Shown here piece after piece: positions 58,895 through 64,000 of a DNA stretch of 64,000 nt (the stretch's first letter is position 1; each line of letters opens with the position of its first letter). The position numbers and the translations under genes were made by a program. Below the pieces are notes generated by a model. It saw only the letters and a list, made by a program, of their open reading frames with translations. It had not been told where the DNA came from and did not search any database. The stretch comes from Krasilnikovia cinnamomea (GTDB lineage: Bacteria > Actinomycetota > Actinomycetes > Mycobacteriales > Micromonosporaceae). The stretch lies in NCBI RefSeq assembly GCF_004217545.1, contig NZ_SHKY01000001.1, positions 5,022,001 to 5,086,000 of the forward strand. The letters run 5' to 3'.

Positions 58895-58940
58895 GGCGCT
58901 GGTCGTCACGGATGACGCCCGCGCCGCGATGGCGACCGGC

Positions 58941-59588
58941 TCAGTGTTGCCCGGCCGGGTCCGGGGTGCCGGCGTGCCGGCGGGTCAGCTCGGCCAGGGC
59001 GTCCGGCTCGTCGGCGTAGAGCCGGATCTCGCTGACGTTCTCGGTGCGCCCGGCGGGCAGGTCGATGGCCAGCGGCTCCCGCAGTACGAGATCGACGCTG
59101 GTCTGGCGGCCGGTGCCGATGCTGAGCACCGTGCCGGAGTCCGCCTGCTCCAGGTGGACCGCGCGGCTGGAGGGCAGTGACCGGTACCGTGCCCGGACGG
59201 ATTCGACCGCGTCCCACGGCACCTGGAACTCGAGGGTGGCGCCGTTGCGGACTCGCAGTCCCGCCTTCTCGGCGACGTGGGGATGCATGCGCAGCATCGC
59301 CATCAGACCGATCATCCACAGCAGGCCGTAGACGCCGAGCACGAGAACGGTACGGCGCAGGCCCTCCCAGGGCAGCACGTGCCGCAGGATGAGGTCGAAG
59401 ATGGGGATCTCCACGGCGGACAGCACGATGAACGCCCACAGGATGGGCTTGACCACGCCGATGTAGCTGAACTCCCGGGCGCCCGGTTCGAGCCGCAGCG
59501 GGCGGCGGAAGACCCAGCGGTAGAGGCTGTGCCACATGGCCAGCTCGTACGCGACCAGCCTGCGCAGCATCCGTACGGCGTACGACAT
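58941..59588 (-). CDS. Membrane protein with PH-like domain
   Basis: 215 residues. A first helical part has two transmembrane segments (VVKPILWAFIVLSAVEIPIF and TVLVLGVYGLLWMIGLMAM). It is followed by about 110 residues of beta-rich sequence (VRNGATLEFQVPWDAVESVR, SGTVLSIGTGRQTSVDLVL) compatible with a bacterial PH domain. No enzyme motif. It is divergent from the TetR gene, with twin inverted operator elements between, so it is the likely target of that regulator. Confidence 0.65.
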   Translation of the reverse strand: MSYAVRMLRRLVAYELAMWHSLYRWVFRRPLRLEPGAREFSYIGVVKPILWAFIVLSAVEIPIFDLILRHVLPWEGLRRTVLVLGVYGLLWMIGLMAMLRMHPHVAEKAGLRVRNGATLEFQVPWDAVESVRARYRSLPSSRAVHLEQADSGTVLSIGTGRQTSVDLVLREPLAIDLPAGRTENVSEIRLYADEPDALAELTRRHAGTPDPAGQH

Positions 59589-59607
59589 GAGGCGTCCTCC
59601 CTTTGCG

Positions 59608-59658
59608 TTGCAGTCGCAATCTTAAACGGGCCCCTGGCCGGAGTCAATGCGACTGCAA
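59608..59658. promoter_or_regulatory. Twin TetR operator elements in divergent promoter
   Basis: TTGCAGTCGCA at 59608-59618 and its reverse complement TGCGACTGCAA at 59648-59658, 40 bp centre to centre, lie between the PH-like membrane gene and the TetR gene. Likely binding sites controlling both. Confidence 0.6.
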
Positions 59659-59675
59659 TGTGAAAGCATGGGCGT

Positions 59676-60275
59676 ATGCCGAAGAAGGTCGACCACCAGG
59701 CGCGCCGGACCTTGATCGCCGACGCGCTCATGCGGGTCGCCGCCGCCAGCGGGCTGGAGGCGGTCAGCCTGCGCCATGTGGCCGCCGAGGCGGGTGTCAC
59801 GTCGGGCATGGTGCAGCACTACTTCGCCACCAAGGACGAGATGATGAGCTTCGCCCTGGCGGTGATCCGCGAACGCAACGAGGCCCGGGTGACCCGGGCG
59901 GTCGGCGCGCTCAGCCAGCCGCTGACCCCGCACGCGCTGGTCCGCACGATCCTGGTCGAGCTGCTGCCGCTCGACGAGCAGCGGCGGGCCGACGGCCGCG
60001 TCGCGCTGGCGTTCCTCGCCTACACCGCGGTGCGCCCCGCCGCGGCGGCTCGGATGCGGGAGGACACCGACCAGATGGTCACCTTCATCGCCGACCAGAT
60101 CCGCGCCGCGCAGGCGACCGCGAGCGCCCCGGCCGCCCTGAACCCCGAACACGCGGCGGCCGGCCTGCTGGCCGCCATGGAAGGACTCGGGGTCTACCTC
60201 CTCGGCGGTCAGTACGACGCGCAGACGGCGGTGTCCGCCCTCGACGATCACCTGTCGCTGATCTTCACCGGGTAG
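59676..60275 (+). CDS. TetR-family transcriptional regulator
   Basis: 199 residues. The N-terminal TetR HTH is complete: RRTLIADALMRVAAASGLEA, VSLRHVAAEAGVTSGMVQHY, FATKDEM. The rest is a helical ligand-binding and dimer domain related to the BetI-like C-terminal group. Ligand unknown. The twin operator just upstream suggests autoregulation and control of the divergent membrane gene. It converges with, and overlaps by 11 bp, the DinB gene. Confidence 0.85.
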   Translation: MPKKVDHQARRTLIADALMRVAAASGLEAVSLRHVAAEAGVTSGMVQHYFATKDEMMSFALAVIRERNEARVTRAVGALSQPLTPHALVRTILVELLPLDEQRRADGRVALAFLAYTAVRPAAAARMREDTDQMVTFIADQIRAAQATASAPAALNPEHAAAGLLAAMEGLGVYLLGGQYDAQTAVSALDDHLSLIFTG

Positions 60276-60882
60276 GCGCGGCGGCCGTCGGGGCCTGACG
60301 ACCGGCGTCGCGGGCGACGCTCTCCAGGCGCTCGCGGTGCTCCTGCCACCAGGCCCGGTCACCGGGCGGCATGTTGTCGTTGCCCTTGCGCATCCCGGCG
60401 GCTCCGTCGATGAGCTCCCGGACGATGTCGGCGTGACCGGCATGCCGGTGCGTCTCGGCGATCACATGGGTCAGGATCCGGTGCAGCGTCACCTCGTTGT
60501 GCTCGGGCGGCCACCACGGCACGCGGCCGACGGCGTCCAGCGCGAGGGCGTCGATCGTGGCGTCCGCGTGCGCCCGGACGCGGCGGTACAGGTCGGTGAT
60601 CTCCGCCCGGCTCTCGTCGGCGGTGGCCCACATGTCGGCGTTCGGCTCGGCGCCGGCGTCCATCCAGGGCAGCGGCTGGCCGAACGGGCGGCCGAACGTC
60701 TCACCGAAGTACCCCGCTTCGACGCCGGCCAGGTGCTTGATCAGGCCGAGCAGGTTGGTGCCGGTCGGCACCAGGGGGCGGCGTACGTCGTACTCAGAGA
60801 GGTCGTCCAGTTTCCACAGCAGTGCGTCGCGGGCGGCCTGGAGATAGTGGCGAAGGTCCGCCTTCGGATCCCATCCGGTCAT
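60265..60882 (-). CDS. DinB-family (DUF664) protein
   Basis: 205 residues forming the four-helix DinB/YfiT-like bundle. LLGLIKHLAGVEAGYFGETF carries the first metal-binding His, and ETHRHAGHADIVRELIDGAA the other two, as in mycothiol- or bacillithiol-dependent transferases. Many actinobacterial members are mycothiol S-transferases, so a thiol-conjugation role is plausible. ATG at 60882 begins MTGWDPKADLRHYL, a typical family start. Stop overlaps the end of the TetR gene. Confidence 0.82.
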   Translation of the reverse strand: MTGWDPKADLRHYLQAARDALLWKLDDLSEYDVRRPLVPTGTNLLGLIKHLAGVEAGYFGETFGRPFGQPLPWMDAGAEPNADMWATADESRAEITDLYRRVRAHADATIDALALDAVGRVPWWPPEHNEVTLHRILTHVIAETHRHAGHADIVRELIDGAAGMRKGNDNMPPGDRAWWQEHRERLESVARDAGRQAPTAAAPTR

Positions 60883-60959
60883 GACAGTGAGGATGGCACG
60901 GGGGTCCGACACCCCGTTCACCGTGACGCGACAGCAATACGTCCCGGAAAGGGGACGAC

Positions 60960-62210
60960 GTGTACCTACCCTGGCGCTTTGTGAAGAGGTCAGGAGCTCG
61001 TCCCCGCTGGAGCGCCGCCGTCGTCGCGGTGGCCGTCGCCGCACTGATCACGTCGCCGCCCGCGATGGGTGCCGGTCAGCGCCCCGGTGCCGGCCACCAG
61101 CTCGCGAACGCGACCGCGTGGGCTCAGGACGGCTTTAATGCGGCGAACACCAGCTACAACGCCAATGAGTCGATCATCAACGCGGCGACGATCAGGAAGG
61201 TCACCCGCCGCTGGCGAATCACGGTGCCGGCCTTCCCGTCGGACTGTCCCACCGCCCAGGCGCCGGTCGTCGCGGGTGGCCGGGTGTTTCTCGTCGACGA
61301 CGGCGGGGTGGCCGCGTTCCGGGTCGGCGACGGGCGCCTGCTGTGGCGGTGGAACCGCCCGGTCGCCGAGCCCCCGGGTCGCGTCCACCTCGCGGTGGTG
61401 GGCGGCGCGCTCGTGGTCGGCGTCGCCCACTGTGGAAGTGTCAGCGACCCGACCGGCAGCCTGAGCGCCTTCGACGTGGGCACCGGAACCGTACGGTGGA
61501 GCAGGTCTCTCCCGGTGGGCTCCCTGGTCACCGACCAGGGTCTGGTCGTCGTCTCGGACACCAGCGCGTCCGAGCACCCGGAAGGAATCGTACGGGCATA
61601 CCGGGTCACCGACGGTGTTCAGGTGTGGTCCCGGGAGGGCGTCGCGAACCGCAGCAACGTGTCCGCCAAGGGCCGGCTGCTGTTGTCCCGGTACGCGGGC
61701 GGCACGGTGTGCGTCGCGACCAGCACCGGCGCGGTGCTCTGGGAACGCGCGCAGCCCTACGAGGGGGTGCTGGCCGCCAGTCCCGCCGGTGACCGGTTCT
61801 TCGTCGTCGACTTCGACCGCGTCCTGCGCGCGGTGAACGCCGGCACCGGCGCGACCCTGTGGAGCCGTCCCGGGGTGGACATCCATTTCGGAAACGACAC
61901 GGTGGCGACCGACGGGCGTCGGCTGTTCGTCGCCGTCGGCCTGACCTTGACCGCCTACCGGGCCGATACCGGAGCCGTCAGCTGGACCAGGACCCTCAAC
62001 GGCGGGGTGGGCCAGCCGATCCGCGCCGGTGGCCTGGTCTACACGGTGGTGAGCGCCGACACCGGCTCCTCGCTGGCCATCCTGCAGGCCGCCTCCGGTG
62101 CGCCCGCGGTCAAGGGCACCGCCTACCGCGGCGCGGTGGATCATCCCGTGATCGTCAACGGACGCCTCTACCTCAGGCAGTCCGGTGCGTTGAGCCTCTA
62201 CCGGCCCTAG
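60960..62210 (+). CDS. Secreted PQQ-type beta-propeller protein
   Basis: 416 residues with a signal peptide (basic start, hydrophobic AAVVAVAVAALITSPPAMGA, cleavage near residue 38). The mature part has repeated PQQ-like blades: VAAFRVGDGRLLWRWNRP, LSAFDVGTGTVRWSRSLP, RAYRVTDGVQVWSREGV and LRAVNAGTGATLWSRPG. The Trp-docking pattern is typical of BamB/quinoprotein-like propellers. No cofactor residues are evident, so a binding or scaffold role outside the cell is likely. GTG 60960 has AAAGGGG five bases upstream. Confidence 0.75.
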   Translation: MYLPWRFVKRSGARPRWSAAVVAVAVAALITSPPAMGAGQRPGAGHQLANATAWAQDGFNAANTSYNANESIINAATIRKVTRRWRITVPAFPSDCPTAQAPVVAGGRVFLVDDGGVAAFRVGDGRLLWRWNRPVAEPPGRVHLAVVGGALVVGVAHCGSVSDPTGSLSAFDVGTGTVRWSRSLPVGSLVTDQGLVVVSDTSASEHPEGIVRAYRVTDGVQVWSREGVANRSNVSAKGRLLLSRYAGGTVCVATSTGAVLWERAQPYEGVLAASPAGDRFFVVDFDRVLRAVNAGTGATLWSRPGVDIHFGNDTVATDGRRLFVAVGLTLTAYRADTGAVSWTRTLNGGVGQPIRAGGLVYTVVSADTGSSLAILQAASGAPAVKGTAYRGAVDHPVIVNGRLYLRQSGALSLYRP

Positions 62211-62222
62211 CCGGTCGGCGCG

Positions 62223-64000
62223 TCACACTTCGTCGCCGGACTCCTGCCACCAAGGTGATGCCAACGATCCGTCCACGGTGAGCCCGAAGCGCCGCATGTG
62301 GCGCGCCTCCGGACGCTTCTGGTCCTCCAGCAACGAGACCAGGCTGGCTAGGCAGTAGAAGTCCCCGGCGCCGATGCCTTGGCGGTAGACCTCCTCGGCT
62401 TTGTCCTCCTGCCCCCGCTTGCGGAGCAATTCCGCGAGACCGGCACGAGCGCCGGGATCACCGGCGGCGATACCCTCTCTGTACACCTGCTCGGCGTTAT
62501 CCTGCTGTCCCCGAAACTCGTACAGGTCGGCCAATCCGGCCCAGGCATTCGCTCCGCCCGCCGCGATCCCGTCCCGGAACACCTGCTCGGCGCGATCCGC
62601 TTGCCCCCAACGCTCAAGTACGTACGCCAAGCTGGCTCGAGCGCCCAATTCGCCGGCGACGATGCCTTCCCGCAGTATCTGTTCGGCTCGGTCGCGCTGT
62701 CCCCGGCCATCGAGCAGAGCTGCCAAGGAGACTCTGGCTTCTGGTTCGCCTGCGTTGATGCCCTCCCGCAGTACCTGCTCGGCCCTGTCCGGCTCGCCCC
62801 GCTGCTCGAACAGGACCGCCAGGTCGGCCCGGGCGCCCGATTCACCCGCCGCGATGGCTCCGCGAAAGACCTTCTCGGCCTTCTCCGGCTCGTTGCGGTT
62901 CTCGAACAGGTTTGCCAGGTTCGCCCAGGCGTCCGGCTCGCCCGCGGCGATGCCTTCGCGGTACACCTCTTCCACCTTCTCGGGCATCCGGCGGTATTCG
63001 AACCAGCCGGCCAGGCCGGTTCGGGCGTCTGGTTCGCCTGCGGCGATGCCTTCGCGGTGCACCTGTTCCGCCTTGTCGGGCTCGCCGCGCTGTTCGAACA
63101 GGACGGCCAGGCCGGCCCGGGCGTTCGGTTCGCCCGCGGCGATGCCCTCGCGCAGTACCTGCTCCGCCTTGTCCGGTTCACCTTGGCGATCGAACCAGCC
63201 CGCCAACCGGCTCCTGGCGTTCGGCTCGCCTGCGTCGACCCCCTCCCGGTACACCTGCTCTGCCTTGTCCGGCCGGCCGCGCTGTTCGAACAGGACCGCG
63301 AGGCCGACGCGGGCGTTCGGTTCCCCTCCGGCGATGCCTTCGCGCAGTGCCTGTTCCGCCTTGTCCGGCTCGCCGCGCTGTTCGAACAGGTCTGCCAGGC
63401 CAACCCAGGCGCTCGGCTCGCCCGCGGCGATGCCTTCGCGCAGTGCCTGTTCCGCCTTGTCCGGCTCGCCGCGCTGTTCGAACAGGTCCGCCAGATTCGC
63501 CCAGGCGTTCGGCTCGCCCGCGGCGATGCCTTCGCGGTACACCTCTTCCACCTTCTCGGGCATCCGGCGGTATTCGAACCAGCCGGCCAGGCCGGCTCGG
63601 GCGTCTGGTTCGCCTGCGGCGATGCCGTCGCGGTGCACCTGTTCCGCCTTGTCGAGCTGGCCGCGCTGTTCGAACAGGACCGCCAGGCCGGCCCGGGCGT
63701 CTGGTTCCCCTGCGGCGATGCCCTCCTGGTACACCTGTTCCGCCTTGTCCGGCTGGCCGCGCTGTTCGAACAGGACCGCGAGACCGATGCGGGCGTCTGG
63801 TTCGCCTGCGGCGATGCCTTCGCGCAGTGCCTTCTCTGCCTTGTCCGGTTCACCTTGGTGGTCGTACCAGCCTGCCAACCGGCTTCGGGCGTTCGGTTCG
63901 CCTGCGGCGACGCCGTCCTGGTACACCTGTTCCGCCTTGTCGGGTTCGCCGCGCTGTTCGAACAGGACGGCCAGGCCGATGCGGGCGTCTGGTTCGCCCG
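62223..64000 (-). CDS. Large TPR-like repeat protein, 5' end outside the window
   Basis: The visible part (about 592 residues, with the reading frame still open at 64000) consists of at least 17 tandem 32-residue repeats of consensus AEQVYREGIAAGEPDARAGL followed by AVLFEQRGEPDK. It ends in a 45-residue unique tail, YCLASLVSLLEDQKRPEARH to the stop. Each unit forms two helices, as in TPR or Sel1-like repeats, building a superhelical protein-binding surface. Units 4-5 and 10-11 share FEYRRMPEK/VEEVYREG, marking a 6-unit duplication. The N-terminal effector or signal domain is not visible. Convergent with the propeller gene. Confidence 0.8.
   Translation of the reverse strand, partial: GEPDARIGLAVLFEQRGEPDKAEQVYQDGVAAGEPNARSRLAGWYDHQGEPDKAEKALREGIAAGEPDARIGLAVLFEQRGQPDKAEQVYQEGIAAGEPDARAGLAVLFEQRGQLDKAEQVHRDGIAAGEPDARAGLAGWFEYRRMPEKVEEVYREGIAAGEPNAWANLADLFEQRGEPDKAEQALREGIAAGEPSAWVGLADLFEQRGEPDKAEQALREGIAGGEPNARVGLAVLFEQRGRPDKAEQVYREGVDAGEPNARSRLAGWFDRQGEPDKAEQVLREGIAAGEPNARAGLAVLFEQRGEPDKAEQVHREGIAAGEPDARTGLAGWFEYRRMPEKVEEVYREGIAAGEPDAWANLANLFENRNEPEKAEKVFRGAIAAGESGARADLAVLFEQRGEPDRAEQVLREGINAGEPEARVSLAALLDGRGQRDRAEQILREGIVAGELGARASLAYVLERWGQADRAEQVFRDGIAAGGANAWAGLADLYEFRGQQDNAEQVYREGIAAGDPGARAGLAELLRKRGQEDKAEEVYRQGIGAGDFYCLASLVSLLEDQKRPEARHMRRFGLTVDGSLASPWWQESGDEV

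Overview
The window is high-GC DNA with the strong codon bias, frequent GTG starts and dense gene packing of an actinomycete. The gene set points to Micromonosporaceae, most like Actinoplanes and its relatives. The clues are a Nif3 / C4 zinc ribbon / RNase H-histidine phosphatase operon, a nadE-panB and glnA2-glnE neighbourhood, MptB-type mannosyltransferases, and XRE-flavoprotein and Prim-Pol proteins. In Mycobacterium tuberculosis the orthologous core genes (glnE, glnA2, panB, RNase H/CobC, zinc ribbon, Nif3) lie together. Here the same core is spread over about 38 kb and interrupted by accessory genes. The genus is inferred from content only.

Layout. 0-4.3 kb: an APC/KimA-like permease with a long structured leader, then a glycogen-debranching-type glycosidase. 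4.3-7.3 kb: a minus-strand secretion module of a TasA/camelysin-like protein, a SipW-type signal peptidase and a beta-propeller protein with a matching signal sequence. 7.4-13.3 kb: a 61-residue acidic protein, a STAS + anti-sigma ATPase fusion, a PPOX flavoprotein, an MFS exporter, a DUF402 protein, a coiled-coil membrane protein and a Prim-Pol-type protein. 13.5-18.1 kb: an XRE-TPR regulator with a flavoprotein, then the overlapping Nif3 / zinc ribbon / RNase H-phosphatase operon. 18.1-22.3 kb: a secreted GH18 chitinase behind a palindromic operator, a DUF3311 + MctP-type monocarboxylate symporter pair and a TSUP exporter. 22.4-22.8 kb: the RNase P RNA gene.

22.8-27.0 kb is different. It is gene-poor and less GC-rich, with small membrane proteins, a 79-bp imperfect palindrome, strong hairpins, the tail of a tyrosine recombinase and a frameshifted gene. 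It reads as a decaying accessory island downstream of rnpB. 27.0-34.9 kb: an ECF sigma factor with its CU044_5270-type partner, a methyltransferase, an ArsR-MFS pair, a TIGR03089 protein, a 29-residue membrane peptide, an RmlD-like reductase and a stand-alone SagB-like oxidoreductase.

35.2-44.2 kb: a divergent GAPDH-family protein that seems to lack key catalytic residues, a threonine dehydratase-like enzyme, GTP cyclohydrolase II, an M15 peptidase, a methyltransferase, Asd, a Lys/Ala-rich histone-tail-like protein, an RNB exoribonuclease and a 43-residue ORF. 44.2-53.5 kb: central nitrogen and cofactor metabolism (panB, nadE, glnA2, a GATase and glnE translationally coupled). 53.5-58.9 kb: clustered short repeats around a membrane protein and two tandem MptB-type mannosyltransferases. 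58.9-64.0 kb: a PH-like membrane protein divergent from a TetR regulator with twin operators, a DinB protein, a secreted PQQ-type propeller and the 3' part of a large 32-residue-repeat protein running off the window.

The most interesting items are the SipW/TasA/propeller module, the GAPDH-like protein with altered active-site positions, the higher-order-duplicated repeat protein at the right edge, the long palindrome and degraded island, and the repeated intergenic element at 53.8 kb. No CRISPR array, tRNA, rRNA or intact insertion sequence was seen.
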